Below are positions 29,822 to 39,481 of a stretch of 64,000 nt of DNA, piece by piece. The notes beneath the pieces are model-generated. The model was not told where the DNA came from. It made no database searches and worked only from the letters and a program-made list of their open reading frames with translations. The position numbers were made by a program, and so were the translations under genes. Every line of letters begins with the position of its first letter. Within the stretch, counting starts at the first letter, position 1. Origin of the DNA: Hyphomicrobiales bacterium (GTDB lineage: Bacteria > Pseudomonadota > Alphaproteobacteria > Rhizobiales > Rhizobiaceae); the NCBI GenBank assembly GCA_900472395.1, contig UCHV01000013.1, forward strand, positions 35,158-99,157, written 5' to 3'.

Positions 29822-29845
29822 CCCCGCCCGCACTGACGGGCGGGG
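29822..29845 (-). promoter_or_regulatory. GC-rich intergenic hairpin after the binding-protein gene
   Basis: CCCCGCCCG-6 bases-CGGGCGGGG forms a perfect 9-bp stem 77 bases below the binding-protein stop and above hyuA. No T-run follows on the minus strand. Such hairpins often stabilise abundant binding-protein mRNA and lower readthrough; this role is inferred. Confidence 0.5.
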
Positions 29846-29922
29846 GCCAAAAGCTCTACGGTTGTTGATGTTTCCGGTGCCCTGCGCGGCGGCTCTCGGG
29901 CGGTCGCGCAGGACGTTACATG

Positions 29923-30768
29923 TTACTGCTTGCCTGTGAAATCGACGCCCGGCAGTGTTGTCGGGAGTTTTGCGCGGTCGACGCCGATCCACTTCTTGTA
30001 AAGAGCGTCCAGCGAGCCGTCGGCGGTGTGACGAGCTACAAAATCGTTGAGGAAATCGAGCATTTCCTGATCGCCCTTGCGCACTGCCATACCCTGGAAG
30101 TTATCGGCGACCTTGTATTTGCGCCCGAACGACGCATCGTTGCCGGTCTGCTTGATGACCAGGCCGTAGGTAATACTGCCGACGATTGCATCGACCTGAC
30201 CGGACAGCAGGGCCTGCACCGTCGTTGCATCATCGTCAAAACGCTTGATTTGTGTGTCCTTCGGCGCGACCTTGACCAGTAGCGGCTCGAACGCACTGCC
30301 GCGGTTGACGCCGATCACGTATTTCGAAAGGTCTCCGTTGGCCTTGATGTCGGCATCGCTTTTACCCCAGACAGTGATGTCGTTCGACGCATAAGGAATG
30401 ACGTACTGGATGACCTTGGCGCGTTCTTCGGTGATCGTCATCGAGGGCACGAGGAAATCGACATTGCCGTTGACCAGGAGTGGAATGCGGTTCTGTCCCG
30501 TGATGCGTTCGAATTTCAACTCGATGCCGAGTTCCTTGGCGATCAGCTTGGCAACTTCGATATCGTAGCCGTCATTCTGGCCGTTCTGATCGATAAAACC
30601 CCATGGGAACTGGTCCATCTGCACGCCTATCGTGGCGCTGCCCTTGGCCTTGAGCTCTTCCGGCGTCACGGCAAGCGCCGTTGTGGCAAACGAGGTCGCG
30701 GCCAGAAGCATGGCAGCGAAGCCGCCCAAAACTTTCGAACGCGGAAGGGGCAATGCTGTATTGAACAT
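29923..30768 (-). CDS. Polar amino-acid ABC transporter binding protein
   Basis: 281 residues with signal peptide (cleavage near TALA, residue 33). SBP_bac_3 family: QFPWGFIDQNGQNDGYDIEV, AKELGIELKF, NRIPLLVNGNVDFLVPSMTI, VQALLSGQVDAIVG. It delivers an amino acid or derivative to the two permeases encoded upstream in the operon. Given the hydantoinase subunits next door, the ligand may be a cyclic amino-acid derivative. Confidence 0.8.
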   Translation of the reverse strand: MFNTALPLPRSKVLGGFAAMLLAATSFATTALAVTPEELKAKGSATIGVQMDQFPWGFIDQNGQNDGYDIEVAKLIAKELGIELKFERITGQNRIPLLVNGNVDFLVPSMTITEERAKVIQYVIPYASNDITVWGKSDADIKANGDLSKYVIGVNRGSAFEPLLVKVAPKDTQIKRFDDDATTVQALLSGQVDAIVGSITYGLVIKQTGNDASFGRKYKVADNFQGMAVRKGDQEMLDFLNDFVARHTADGSLDALYKKWIGVDRAKLPTTLPGVDFTGKQ

Positions 30769-30808
30769 GTGGTCACCTCTGGTTGTTTTTTTGGCATGCG
30801 TTCTTGTT

Positions 30809-31459
30809 TTACCGAGCGGCGTTGAGGCGTCGTTCGATCCGTGCGCTGCAATAGGTCAGGGGTACGCAGATGATGAAGTAGATCAGTGCGACCGCGCCAT
30901 AGACCTGCAGCGGCTGAAAGGTGATGTTTGCCATCAGTTGACCCGAGCGGGTCAGTTCGGTCAGCCCCAGCAGGGCTGCCAGCGCCGTGCCCTTGATCAG
31001 GTTGACGAGGAAGCTGATCGTGGCAGGAAGTCCGATGCGAAACGCCTGCGGCAAAACCACATCGACCATGCGCGATACGTATCCGATGCCAAGTGCACGA
31101 GCCGCCTCGCTCTGGCCATCCGGCACTGCCTGGATGCTGCCGCGCCAGATTTCGCCCAGGAAGGCGCTGGTATGCAGCGACAGGCCGATGGTCAGCGCCA
31201 CCCAGACATCCACCTTTAAGCCCAAAAGCGGCAGGCCGAAATAAACGAAGAACAGCTGGATCAGCAGCGGCGTGCCCTGGAAAATCTGGATATAGGTAGC
31301 CATCAGAAGACGCAGCCAGCCGTATTTGCTGGTCCGGCCGAGCGCCACGGCAAGGCCAAGCGCACCTCCGACGGTGAAGGCCAGGAACGAGAGGGCGACC
31401 GTCCAGCGCGCGCCTTCGATGAGAAAGAAGAATTCACCCCAACCAAATTGACGGATCAT
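30809..31459 (-). CDS. Amino-acid ABC transporter permease (HisM/GlnP type)
   Basis: 216 residues with about five membrane helices. The EAA loop reads QSEAARALGIGYVSRMVDVV-LPQAFRIGLP, which contacts the ATPase. ATG at 31459 is 9 bases after the previous permease stop. Paired with 31469-32137. Confidence 0.85.
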   Translation of the reverse strand: MIRQFGWGEFFFLIEGARWTVALSFLAFTVGGALGLAVALGRTSKYGWLRLLMATYIQIFQGTPLLIQLFFVYFGLPLLGLKVDVWVALTIGLSLHTSAFLGEIWRGSIQAVPDGQSEAARALGIGYVSRMVDVVLPQAFRIGLPATISFLVNLIKGTALAALLGLTELTRSGQLMANITFQPLQVYGAVALIYFIICVPLTYCSARIERRLNAAR

Positions 31460-31468
31460 CTCGATGCC

Positions 31469-32137
31469 TCACTTTGCCGGATAGGAAAAATAGACCCGGC
31501 CGATCATGCCGAGAGCGATGGAGAAGAACTGCGAAAGCGCCAGATAGATGACGCCAAGCGTCAGATAGATCTCGAAGCTTCGAAACGTCTGGGAGTCGAG
31601 CGTCTGGGCGAAATAGGTCAGCTCTTCGGCGGACACTGACGACATCAGGCTGGAATTCAGCATCATCAGGATGAACTGGCTGCACAGCGCCGGGTAAACC
31701 GCCCGGATGGCCGGACGAAAGACAATGAAGCGGTAAATATCGAGCCCGTGCATGCCGAGCGCCCGCCCCGCCTCGATCTGTCCCGGTCGAATGGACTGCA
31801 CACCACCGCGAACGATCTCCGCAGCATAGGCTGCGCAATTGAGCGTCATGGCCAGGATCGCTGCCTGTTCACCACTCAAGCGAATGCCTATCGCCGGCAT
31901 GCCGAAAAACACGAAGAAGACCTGAACCAGGATTGGCGTGTTGCGGATCATTTCGATATAGCCGATCGCCAAGGCCCTCGGTGCACGATGTTTGCTCATC
32001 CGCATCAGCATGAACACGATACCGAGGCTCAAGCCCATGACCATCGAAAGCGATGACATTTTCAGCGTGCCGACAATGCCATCGACAAGCATTGGCCACG
32101 CGGCAAAAACAGGTTCAAAGTCGTATTTATAAGTCAT
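31469..32137 (-). CDS. Amino-acid ABC transporter permease (HisQ/GlnP type)
   Basis: 222 residues with about five membrane helices. EAA loop QIEAGRALGMHGLDIYRFIV then FRPAIRAVYP. Part of the heterodimeric membrane channel with the next gene; 9 bases after the ATPase gene stop. Confidence 0.85.
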   Translation of the reverse strand: MTYKYDFEPVFAAWPMLVDGIVGTLKMSSLSMVMGLSLGIVFMLMRMSKHRAPRALAIGYIEMIRNTPILVQVFFVFFGMPAIGIRLSGEQAAILAMTLNCAAYAAEIVRGGVQSIRPGQIEAGRALGMHGLDIYRFIVFRPAIRAVYPALCSQFILMMLNSSLMSSVSAEELTYFAQTLDSQTFRSFEIYLTLGVIYLALSQFFSIALGMIGRVYFSYPAK

Positions 32138-32146
32138 CAGGCGCCC

Positions 32147-32887
32147 TCAGTGATTGAGGATCTGGCTGAGGAACGCCTTGGTGCGTTCATGGCTCGGATT
32201 GCTGAAAAACACATCCGGTTTGGCGCTTTCGATAATCTCGCCGCGATCCATGAAAATGACGCGGTGGGCAACGGCGCGGGCGAAGCCCATTTCATGGGTC
32301 ACGCAGATCATCGTGATGCCGTCATCGGCGAGCGACACCATCGTGTCGAGGACTTCCTTGACCATTTCCGGGTCGAGTGCCGAGGTCGGCTCGTCAAATA
32401 GCATGATTTTCGGATCCATGCAGAGGGCGCGCGCGATCGCAACACGTTGCTGCTGGCCACCGGACAGTTGTGCCGGATATTTTTCCGCCTGCTCGGCAAT
32501 ATGCACCCGCTCCAGGTGGCGCATCGCCTTTTCCTTGGCCTCCACCGCCGGTGTCCTGCGCACCCGGCGTTGCGCCAGCATGCAGTTCTGCAAAACGGTC
32601 AGATGCGGAAACAGATTGAACTGCTGGAAAACCATGCCGACATCGCGGCGGATGTGGTCGGCATTGCCGCCCTTCTGGGCAAGCGTTGTGCCGTTGACGG
32701 TGACGGTACCCTGCTGGATTTCTTCCAGATGGTTGATACAGCGAATGAGCGTTGATTTGCCCGACCCGGACGGCCCACACAGGACGATATGCTCACCGCG
32801 TCCGACTTCCAGATCGATGCCTTTCAGCACTTGCAGATGGCCGTACCATTTGTTGACGCCGCTCATGGCGATGGCTTTTTCCGACAT
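32147..32887 (-). CDS. Amino-acid ABC transporter ATPase (GlnQ type)
   Basis: 246 residues from ATG at 32887 (an upstream ATG at 32902 is also open). Walker [11 protein letters not shown]-loop [16 protein letters not shown], signature [15 protein letters not shown], Walker [14 protein letters not shown] and H-loop [13 protein letters not shown] are all intact. Energises uptake through the two permeases. Confidence 0.9.
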   Translation of the reverse strand: MSEKAIAMSGVNKWYGHLQVLKGIDLEVGRGEHIVLCGPSGSGKSTLIRCINHLEEIQQGTVTVNGTTLAQKGGNADHIRRDVGMVFQQFNLFPHLTVLQNCMLAQRRVRRTPAVEAKEKAMRHLERVHIAEQAEKYPAQLSGGQQQRVAIARALCMDPKIMLFDEPTSALDPEMVKEVLDTMVSLADDGITMICVTHEMGFARAVAHRVIFMDRGEIIESAKPDVFFSNPSHERTKAFLSQILNH

Positions 32888-32923
32888 GCTGGTCCCGTTC
32901 ATGGCCAGTTCCCCTTTTTTCTG

Positions 32924-33397
32924 TCAGGCTTTGGGTGCGACTTCGAAAACGGCATCAACCTCGACCGAGGATCCGCGCGGCAGAGAGCCGGCGCCAAGGG
33001 CGGTGCGGGTGTGTCGCCCGTTGTCGCCAAAGACTTCGATCAACAGGTCGGAGGCGCCATCGATCACCGCCGGATGACCTGTGAAACCAGCCGGTGCGTT
33101 GACGAAACCGCGCAGCTGGACGCAGGCCAGAACTCGGTCGAGATCACCATCCAGCGCGGCGTTTACCCGCGCCACGAGATTGAGCGCACACAGACGGGCA
33201 GCCTTATAGCCATCCTCCGGCGAAATGGCCTCACCGACAATGCCGACATAATGTTCGACACCATCGATCCGCGGTATCTGGCCGGAAATGAACAGAAGGC
33301 TTCCGACAAGCCGATGGGGAATGTATGTTCCTGAAGCCGGGGCGATCGACGGCAATACGATGCCCAGCTCGGAGAGACGTGCGGCGACGACACTCAT
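32924..33397 (-). CDS. RidA/YjgF family deaminase
   Basis: 157 residues from ATG at 33397. The sequence has LVGSLLFISGQIPR, the Arg-containing RDRVLACVQLRGFVN-like region (LACVQLRGFVNAPAGF) and ARTALGAGSLPRGSSVEVDA-like end (TRTALGAGSLPRGSSVEVDA). RidA proteins hydrolyse reactive enamine/imine intermediates made by PLP enzymes. It is the first gene of the operon that also encodes an aminotransferase, a sensible pairing. The family sub-branch is the longer YjgF/chorismate-mutase-like type. Confidence 0.8.
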   Translation of the reverse strand: MSVVAARLSELGIVLPSIAPASGTYIPHRLVGSLLFISGQIPRIDGVEHYVGIVGEAISPEDGYKAARLCALNLVARVNAALDGDLDRVLACVQLRGFVNAPAGFTGHPAVIDGASDLLIEVFGDNGRHTRTALGAGSLPRGSSVEVDAVFEVAPKA

Positions 33398-33520
33398 AGC
33401 AGCTTTCCATCTGATGTTGTTGATCGCACCAAAAGGCGCGAACGATGTTCCCGGAGAAAATCGCCAGCCATCCGAGGCGGCCAGTCGTTCCCTCACTTCT
33501 TATGGCTTGAGATTATTGAA

Positions 33521-33563
33521 ATACTATCTCTTGTCAATATTGAAATTAGAGATGCTATCTCTC
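33521..33563. promoter_or_regulatory. Repeated CTATCTCT elements, probable GntR operator
   Basis: ATACTATCTCTT (33521-33532) and ATGCTATCTCTC (33552-33563) are direct repeats 31 bases apart, about three helical turns. The second copy also forms a perfect inverted repeat AGAGAT-GCT-ATCTCT (33548-33562). They lie before the minus-strand catabolic operon and within the gap shared with the gntR gene. Confidence 0.5.
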
Positions 33564-33848
33564 TGCACATCTCCGAAAAAGAACGCGATTATATTGTTAT
33601 ATTTCATATGTTTACAGAGATACCATGACGCATTTTTGACAAAGCGAATTCGAAAATGATGTGAAAAAAATCGTCAATAAGTGACATGACACGGGTGCCT
33701 GTGGCCAAAACACAGGCATGACACGCGTATGCGCTCAGCTCCTGAGAAAAACCAGACCAAGAGGTAGCATCACCGTGTGATGTTGTGCTACCTTGGCGTT
33801 AATTGAGAATCCATACGCGCTTCCGGTGCGTTTCGACAAGGGTGACTT

Positions 33849-34601
33849 TTGGATACACTGACAGGCCGCACCATAAAGGCGTTGAAGGCCCATATCAGCG
33901 ACGGCCAACTTGCAAGGGGCTTCAAGCTTGGCTCACTAAACGAACTTTCACAGCAGTTCGGTGTCAGCAGAACGATCATTCGCGAAGCAGTGTCGGCACT
34001 ACGATCGGACGGCATCATAGAGGCCCGTCATGGTGTGGGCGTTTTTGTGCTGGAACCGCCGTCTATCGAAGCGGAAGAACCAGGCATGTTTGATGCCGAT
34101 GTCGCGCTTGCCCCTCTGTCTCGGCTAAAAACCTCTTTCATGGATCTGCTTGAGTTGCGCATGGCTTTCGAAGTGCATGCTGCGGGCCTCGCGGCGGTGA
34201 GACGGTCATGGGCACAGGAATCGAATATCTGGAACGCCGCGCGCCAATTCGAAGCGTCGCTCGAGGATGAGGCCGCTCTCGACCACCTCGACTTCGTTTT
34301 TCATCGTTCGATCGCCGAAGCCACGAACAACGGTGCATTCATCGAGTTCTTCAGCCTGATGAGCCTGCAAATTCTGCCTCAGCCTGCGTTTTCGAAAGAA
34401 CTCAACCCGGCATTGATAACACCCGGCTATGTGCAGAACACGGTCAGCGAGCACCGTGCGATATGCGAAGCGATCAGCATCGGCAGTTCGGAGAAGGCGC
34501 GCGAGGCCATGCGCGCCCATCTTAACCGCAGCCACCTGCGCTATCGCGGTTTTTCCGATGGCATCAGTTCGCCGCTCAGTAACGTGGCGCGTGAAGAATA
34601 G
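33849..34601 (+). CDS. GntR family regulator (FadR subfamily)
   Basis: 250 residues. Translation starts at TTG (33849), six bases after AAGGGTGA. N-terminal winged helix (LARGFKLGSLNELSQQFGVS, RTIIREAVSALRSDGIIEAR, HGVGVFVL) and all-helical FCD ligand domain (LELRMAFEVHAAGLAA, LDFVFHRSIAEATNNGAF with metal-binding His, VSEHRAICEAI, MRAHLNRSHLR). Divergent from the RidA/ABC/hydantoinase operon and very likely its repressor, with release by a pathway metabolite. Confidence 0.85.
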   Translation: MDTLTGRTIKALKAHISDGQLARGFKLGSLNELSQQFGVSRTIIREAVSALRSDGIIEARHGVGVFVLEPPSIEAEEPGMFDADVALAPLSRLKTSFMDLLELRMAFEVHAAGLAAVRRSWAQESNIWNAARQFEASLEDEAALDHLDFVFHRSIAEATNNGAFIEFFSLMSLQILPQPAFSKELNPALITPGYVQNTVSEHRAICEAISIGSSEKAREAMRAHLNRSHLRYRGFSDGISSPLSNVAREE

Positions 34602-35326
34602 GGCAGGATAGGACGCCGTGGGAAAAAATTGAGAAACATTTCAATTCCCTTATCACCATTAGCGTCCTGGAGGCTGTTGGCTCGGCAGGCATGGTGCTCC
34701 TGTTGGCTTCTTACTACACGGTCAAATCACTGAAGAGATAAACATCGATCTGCCGCGCCAAGGACGTTATCTCTTAGAGAGGGACCGGAATGCGCAGCAT
34801 CCTCCAATAAATCCACGATCGTTTCGCCGGCTTGGGGTCATTTACTGGTAAATACGACCAGCTTCACATAGCGCAAACCAGAGAACTTTGCGGGGATGAT
34901 CAATGCATCACAGCCTGGCGCAAACACACGCCACGCGGCTGCCTCCAACTCTTCCGCAAAAGGTAACACAAACTCGTCTCCCAGATGCCCGCACAGGATC
35001 GCCTAGTCGATACTCGATTAAGAGATTAGCTGCAGGGCACTTTCAACACAGGCAGCGCGGCCAATAACGGTTTCACCGAGCAGGTCAAGCTTCTCATGTG
35101 TTTCATTTGCGAGGAAATATTCGTCCTCAAATCAAGATAGCTCTGCCTGCAAATAGGCTCAAATAAATCGCACTGTCCAATGCAACCTCGCAATCGCGGC
35201 AGTGTATGGGGACGGTTCAAATAGCACGGCAACGATCTTCTCCCGACGCCTGATTTGACCACCGGCTCCGGCACTGGTGAACTTGGCGATAGCGACAAGT
35301 TCCCTCAGATCTCTTGGCCGGCGAAC
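34602..35326. other. Long gap with one possible tiny membrane peptide
   Basis: About 720 bases. At 34630-34741 one frame reads FNSLITISVLEAVGSAGMVL-LLASYYTVKSLKR, a single hydrophobic helix, but no start codon or ribosome site fits, so it may be a relic. Nothing else recognised. Confidence 0.25.
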
Positions 35327-35351
35327 GGAACTTCGACACCTGTGCCTTGTT
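35327..35351 (+). promoter_or_regulatory. RpoE2/EcfG-type promoter of the SPW gene
   Basis: GGAAC at 35327-35331, 18 bases, TT at 35350-35351 (extended TGTT). The -10 end is 30 bases before the ATG at 35382. Confidence 0.65.
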
Positions 35352-35381
35352 TGCAGGCTACCGATTACCAGAGAGGCTACC

Positions 35382-35735
35382 ATGCGTTTCATTCCCACCA
35401 TGCTGCACGGAGTGCTCGACTATCTTGTAGGGGTCATGCTGATCGGGTTGCTATTTGCTCTCGGGGCTCAAGAACCCGCGCTCATCACCCTGATCGCTTT
35501 GGGATTGTTTGCAATCGTATACAGCCTATTCACGGACTATGAGCTGGGCGCAGTCCGATTCCTGCGGGTTAGATTTCATCTCGCTCTTGATACCATCTTT
35601 GGCATCATCATGCTTTTCATCCCGACCGCGTTCCACCTACCCCCGGCTATTGGGTGGCCAGTATATGCTGTCGGCATCTTCGCCATACTGCTTGCCGCAA
35701 TCACCAATATCCGAGCGAGCGGCACCTCATCCTGA
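35382..35735 (+). CDS. SPW-repeat membrane protein
   Basis: 117 residues from ATG at 35382 after GAGAGG. Four hydrophobic helices in two repeats; the second repeat shows AIGWPVYAVGIFAILLA, the first LHGVLDYLVGVMLIGL. This fits the SPW (Ser-Pro-Trp) repeat family of small inner-membrane proteins with unknown function, often in general-stress regulons. A GGAAC-N18-TT promoter precedes it. The alcohol dehydrogenase follows 18 bases later and is probably in the same unit. Confidence 0.7.
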   Translation: MRFIPTMLHGVLDYLVGVMLIGLLFALGAQEPALITLIALGLFAIVYSLFTDYELGAVRFLRVRFHLALDTIFGIIMLFIPTAFHLPPAIGWPVYAVGIFAILLAAITNIRASGTSS

Positions 35736-35753
35736 AATAAGAAGGAAATGACA

Positions 35754-36929
35754 ATGAAAGCACTTTGTTGGCACGGAAAAGGCGATATTCGTTGCGATAG
35801 CGTTCCCGATCCGCAAATCGAAGACGACCGCGATGTCATCATCAAAATGTCGGCCTGCGCTATCTGCGGTTCGGACCTCCATCTGATGGACGGCTATATT
35901 CCTTTCATGGAAAAAGGAGACATCCTCGGCCATGAGTTCATGGGCGAAGTCGTTGAAGTCGGTCGCGGCAACACGAAGCTCAAGGTCGGAGACCGCGTTG
36001 TCGTCCCCTTCACGATCTGCTGCGGGGAGTGCTCGCAATGCCTGAAAGGCAATTGGTCTGTTTGTGAGCGATCCAATCGCAAGGCCGAGAATGCAACAAA
36101 GGCATTCGGTTATCCAACTGCTGGTCTCTTCGGATATTCGCACCTGACGGGAGCCTATGCGGGCGGCCAGGCGGAGTATGTGCGCGTGCCTTACGCGGAT
36201 GTCTCGCCCATCATCATTCCAAATGGAATATCGGACGAGCAGGCTCTCTTTCTCGGCGATATTTTCCCAACGGGATGGATGGCGGCGGCCAATTGCGAGA
36301 TCGAACCGACGGATATCGTTGCGATTTGGGGATGTGGTCCTGTAGGCCAGTTCTGCATCAAAAGCGCCTTTATGCAGGGCGCTGCGCGCGTTATCGCGAT
36401 CGACAACGTGCCTGAACGTCTCGCTCTCGCCGCTGCAGCCGGTGCGGTTATAATCAACTTCGATGAGATTGATGGCACCATTCCCGATCACATCAAGGAC
36501 ATGACGGCGGGTCATGGCGCCGACAAATGTATCGACGCCGTCGGTGCCGAATCGCATGCAACCGCGTCGTTTGATGCAATCATCGACAAGGTGAAAGCCG
36601 CAACTCTGCTGGGTACTGACCGGCCACATGTTCTCAGAACAGCAATAATGGCATGCCGCCCCGGTGGCATCGTCTCTGTTCCCGGCGTCTATGGTGGGTT
36701 TCTGGACAAGATCCCATTCGGGGCGGCGATGAACAAAGGCCTGACGATCAGAACCGGACAGACGCATGTCAATCGTTACTCGCTCGACCTCCTTCGGCGC
36801 ATCGAGGAGGGCGAGATCGATCCAAGCTTTATCATTACCCATCGCGCTACGCTCGATCAGGGACCAGAGCTCTACGAGACGTTCCGCGACAAGAAAGACA
36901 ACTGCATCAAGGTTGTTTTGACAGCATGA
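35754..36929 (+). CDS. Zinc-dependent alcohol dehydrogenase (formaldehyde-dehydrogenase-like)
   Basis: 391 residues from ATG at 35754; the ATG two codons earlier is too close to the AAGGAA site. MDR superfamily: catalytic zinc ligands in CAICGSDLH and [12 protein letters not shown], structural zinc cysteines CCGECSQC ... C, and the nucleotide-binding [14 protein letters not shown]. The insertion and the C-terminal half match the glutathione-independent formaldehyde dehydrogenase-like branch. Substrate unknown. Lies downstream of the SPW gene under a stress-type promoter. Confidence 0.85.
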   Translation: MKALCWHGKGDIRCDSVPDPQIEDDRDVIIKMSACAICGSDLHLMDGYIPFMEKGDILGHEFMGEVVEVGRGNTKLKVGDRVVVPFTICCGECSQCLKGNWSVCERSNRKAENATKAFGYPTAGLFGYSHLTGAYAGGQAEYVRVPYADVSPIIIPNGISDEQALFLGDIFPTGWMAAANCEIEPTDIVAIWGCGPVGQFCIKSAFMQGAARVIAIDNVPERLALAAAAGAVIINFDEIDGTIPDHIKDMTAGHGADKCIDAVGAESHATASFDAIIDKVKAATLLGTDRPHVLRTAIMACRPGGIVSVPGVYGGFLDKIPFGAAMNKGLTIRTGQTHVNRYSLDLLRRIEEGEIDPSFIITHRATLDQGPELYETFRDKKDNCIKVVLTA

Positions 36930-37665
36930 GAATGACGGGTGGACGCTGAGGATCTGAAAATTGCCCGCTGCAGATTTGAACGGAAACATGGAGTCGAGAA
37001 TTTCCTCGGCTCCATGGCCGAGTTGATGACCGCGTGAATAGCCGTTCCAAGATTGGAGCGCCGCTACTTCGCTGCGGATGACAAATGAGACGACCGGCAA
37101 ACGCCTGACGTGACCAACAAGAAGAGCACCTGAATTCGTTACTGCAGTGGGCCGAGGGGAGCGCCAAATGGGATGCCGGACGATGACAGAACAAAGCCGG
37201 CGGCATGGCTGCGAACAGGGATGATGAAGAGTACTAATCTCGGCTTCACCTCTGTAAATGAGGTTTACTGGAGACGAGAGCGGACATCCGCCACCGTTTC
37301 CATCCAGCCGCATCAACCAGCCTGATCAACCGCATGAGGTGATGGTTGAGCCCCCGGCGGAGCATCGGACGGCATCCGCGTTTATACATCAAAGCACTGA
37401 TCAGGAAGACGGCAGCGGCAGGCGCAATGAGCGTGATCAAGCCTTTCCGAGCCGGGCCGCCCGGGCTCATGTTCCATTGTGCGAGCGCTCACCCCTCTGT
37501 CTTCGAGGCGTTTTTTTCAGCCCACTTCTTCAGATTTTACGGATCTCATCCACACTTTACGCATTAGAGCGAGTTGCGTCGCTTTCCGGGTTTGATAACT
37601 CGGGCTCAGCCATTCCGGTTCCCCTTCCGAAGGCACTAGTGTACGGACTTGCTGAAGGCAGACAG
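36930..37665. other. Long gap
   Basis: About 735 bases between the dehydrogenase and the DUF892 gene. A 74-residue minus-strand frame (37246-37470) has one hydrophobic helix (LITLIAPAAAVFLISALMY) but only a weak ribosome site; I do not call it. No other structure was recognised. Confidence 0.3.
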
Positions 37666-38178
37666 CTACATCTTGGCCGACCTACCTGCTTCCTTGAGTT
37701 TGGCAAACTTGATCGTCGTCGAGCGGAGGTTGTCCTCCAGCCATGCCGCCATGGCGATTTCTTCGTTGAGATTGGCTTGCAACGGATTGACCATAGCCGG
37801 AAAGCCGCCCAGCTCGGCGACGGTGATGAGCGATCTGTATGCCGCGATCTCGAAATGCTCGAATGCAAAGTTGGTCATGCTATTCTTCAGGATTTCGTCC
37901 CCGGTGACTGTGTGGCTGAATGCGGCCATTGAGCCGGTAAACGACAGAGCAGCGTCCTTCAAAGAGGAATTTTTCTCTGCAAAGGATGTCAGGATTTCAT
38001 CGAGGCGGTCGATTTGCCTCGCTGTTTCACGGATATGATCCTCGAGCCTCGCTGCCACGTCAGGATAGTTCTCGATCCGCTTGACCTGGGGCTCCATGAT
38101 GGAAAGCGCCTGTTTCTCCATCGCGTGGGCGTTCTTTAGTCCGGCAATGAAGATATCTCTTGTTGTATCGTCAGACAT
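37666..38178 (-). CDS. DUF892 (YciF-type) ferritin-like protein
   Basis: 170 residues from ATG at 38178; AGGAGGAA lies just upstream, and a second ATG at 38181 is nearly as good. A four-helix bundle is evident: DIFIAGLKNAHAMEKQALSI, ARLEDHIRETARQIDRLDEI, FAFEHFEIAAYRSLITVAEL, LNEEIAMAAWLEDNL, each with the Glu/His pairs of ferritin-like proteins. YciE/YciF proteins are stress-induced; enzymatic role unknown. GGAAC-N18-TT promoter at 38204-38228. Confidence 0.8.
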   Translation of the reverse strand: MSDDTTRDIFIAGLKNAHAMEKQALSIMEPQVKRIENYPDVAARLEDHIRETARQIDRLDEILTSFAEKNSSLKDAALSFTGSMAAFSHTVTGDEILKNSMTNFAFEHFEIAAYRSLITVAELGGFPAMVNPLQANLNEEIAMAAWLEDNLRSTTIKFAKLKEAGRSAKM

Positions 38179-38203
38179 CATTTCCTCCTTTTGACCCACC
38201 GCG

Positions 38204-38228
38204 AACTTCTTTCCTGGTCCGGAGTTCC
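38204..38228 (-). promoter_or_regulatory. RpoE2/EcfG-type promoter of the DUF892 gene
   Basis: Minus strand GGAAC (38228-38224), 18 bases, TT (38205-38204). The element ends 26 bases before the start codon. Confidence 0.65.
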
Positions 38229-38477
38229 TAACGCGTTATTCGATGCGTCGCATTCGAGTTGACACGTCATGCCATGTGCTGCACCAACGTTCCGTCTTGC
38301 AGTCGTCGGAGCGTGTTGCTGTTTCGATGACAGGACGGGGAAATCTCCCTTTTGCAGACTACGCAGGCTGGTCAAACCCTCATCTGCAATCGGTATCGAT
38401 GCCGTAACAGGTGCGAAACAGTGATCGTATGATCAAAGCCCGCTCCTCTCGAAATGGTTCGAAAAAAGATCGAGTAT

Positions 38478-38502
38478 GGAACTGTCGGGCTCATGTCTGG
38501 TT
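38478..38502 (+). promoter_or_regulatory. RpoE2/EcfG-type promoter of the SDR gene
   Basis: GGAAC at 38478-38482, 18 bases, TT at 38501-38502 (GGTT). It ends 33 bases before ATG 38536 and would lie inside the longer frame from 38476, which argues for the later start. Confidence 0.65.
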
Positions 38503-38535
38503 AGCGCGCTGTTGCAACATACAGGAGACACAGCC

Positions 38536-39399
38536 ATGAATGAACCAAGTCGCCCCTCCCCCCCGCAGCCCGAACAGCAGCAACAGCCTCCTGGTGAAAC
38601 AAAGCTCATGAAACCTCTGCCCGATCACGGGGAAAAGTCTTACCAGGGCAACGGAAGGCTCGCAGGCAAGGTTGCGCTTATTACAGGCGCTGATTCCGGT
38701 ATCGGCAAGGCGGTCGCAATCGCTTTTGCCCGCGAAGGCGCCGACGTTGTGATCTCTTATTTAGACGAAGATGAGGATGCGCGCGATACGGCCAAGTGGG
38801 TGGATGAAGCCGGCCGCAAGGCGCTCATGATCCCCGGCGACATCAAATCGGAGGTTCATTGCATCGACCTGGTGGAAAGGACGGTGGCCGAGCTTGGGAG
38901 CCTTGATATCCTCGTAAACAACGCAGCCTTCCAGAGGACCTACGCCGATATCAGCGACATTAGCGCCGACGAATGGGATGAAACTTTTCGGACGAACATA
39001 TATGCGCCATTCTTTCTATCGAAAGCCGCCGCGCGCCATATGAAACCCGGCAGCACGATTATCAACACCACATCCATTCAATCGCGCCAGCCGTCTCCCC
39101 AGCTTCTCGCCTACGCATCCACGAAAGGTGCCGTCTCGAACTTTACCGCCGGCCTGGCGGCGATGTTTGCCGACAAGGGCATACGCGTAAATGCTGTGGC
39201 ACCGGGACCGATCTGGACACCGCTGATACCCTCGACGATGCCACCGGAGAAATCGGCGAAGTTCGGCGAGCAAACCCTGCTGAAACGGGCAGGCCAGCCT
39301 GCGGAACTGGCTGGGGCATATGTGCTGCTGGCTTCGGATCTTGGAAGCTACATGACGGGGGCGGTCATTCCGGTCACAGGTGGCGAGATCATGATATGA
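38536..39399 (+). CDS. Short-chain dehydrogenase (YghA-like)
   Basis: 287 residues from ATG at 38536 after CAGGAGACA. SDR features: ALITGADSGIGKAVAIAFAR (TGxxxGIG), DILVNNAAFQRT (NNA), catalytic Ser in NTTSIQSRQPS, YASTKGAVSNF (YxxxK), and APGPIWTPLIPS. The Pro/Gln-rich N-terminal extension followed by MKPLPDHGEKSYQGNGRL is typical of the YghA group, found in stress regulons. Substrate unknown; NADP(H) use is likely. Confidence 0.85.
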   Translation: MNEPSRPSPPQPEQQQQPPGETKLMKPLPDHGEKSYQGNGRLAGKVALITGADSGIGKAVAIAFAREGADVVISYLDEDEDARDTAKWVDEAGRKALMIPGDIKSEVHCIDLVERTVAELGSLDILVNNAAFQRTYADISDISADEWDETFRTNIYAPFFLSKAAARHMKPGSTIINTTSIQSRQPSPQLLAYASTKGAVSNFTAGLAAMFADKGIRVNAVAPGPIWTPLIPSTMPPEKSAKFGEQTLLKRAGQPAELAGAYVLLASDLGSYMTGAVIPVTGGEIMI

Positions 39400-39433
39400 T
39401 GCAAGCGACCTGAGAACGCCCTACCCGCGTGAT

Positions 39434-39460
39434 GGAGCGGGCCAAATTTTGGCCCGCTCC
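39434..39460. terminator. Bidirectional hairpin terminator
   Basis: GGAGCGGGCC (39434-39443), 7-base AAATTTT, GGCCCGCTCC (39451-39460): perfect 10-bp stem between the convergent SDR and the small membrane protein genes. Confidence 0.8.
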
Positions 39461-39481
39461 GACAAATATCGTGACCGCGGG

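Noticed and set aside
35727..37316. 529-residue minus-strand frame opposite the alcohol dehydrogenase
   Set aside because: Mirror frame of a clear zinc dehydrogenase gene; no family signature and no ribosome site.
37246..37470. 74-residue minus-strand frame with one hydrophobic helix
   Set aside because: Weak start context and no known family; kept only as a note in the gap entry.
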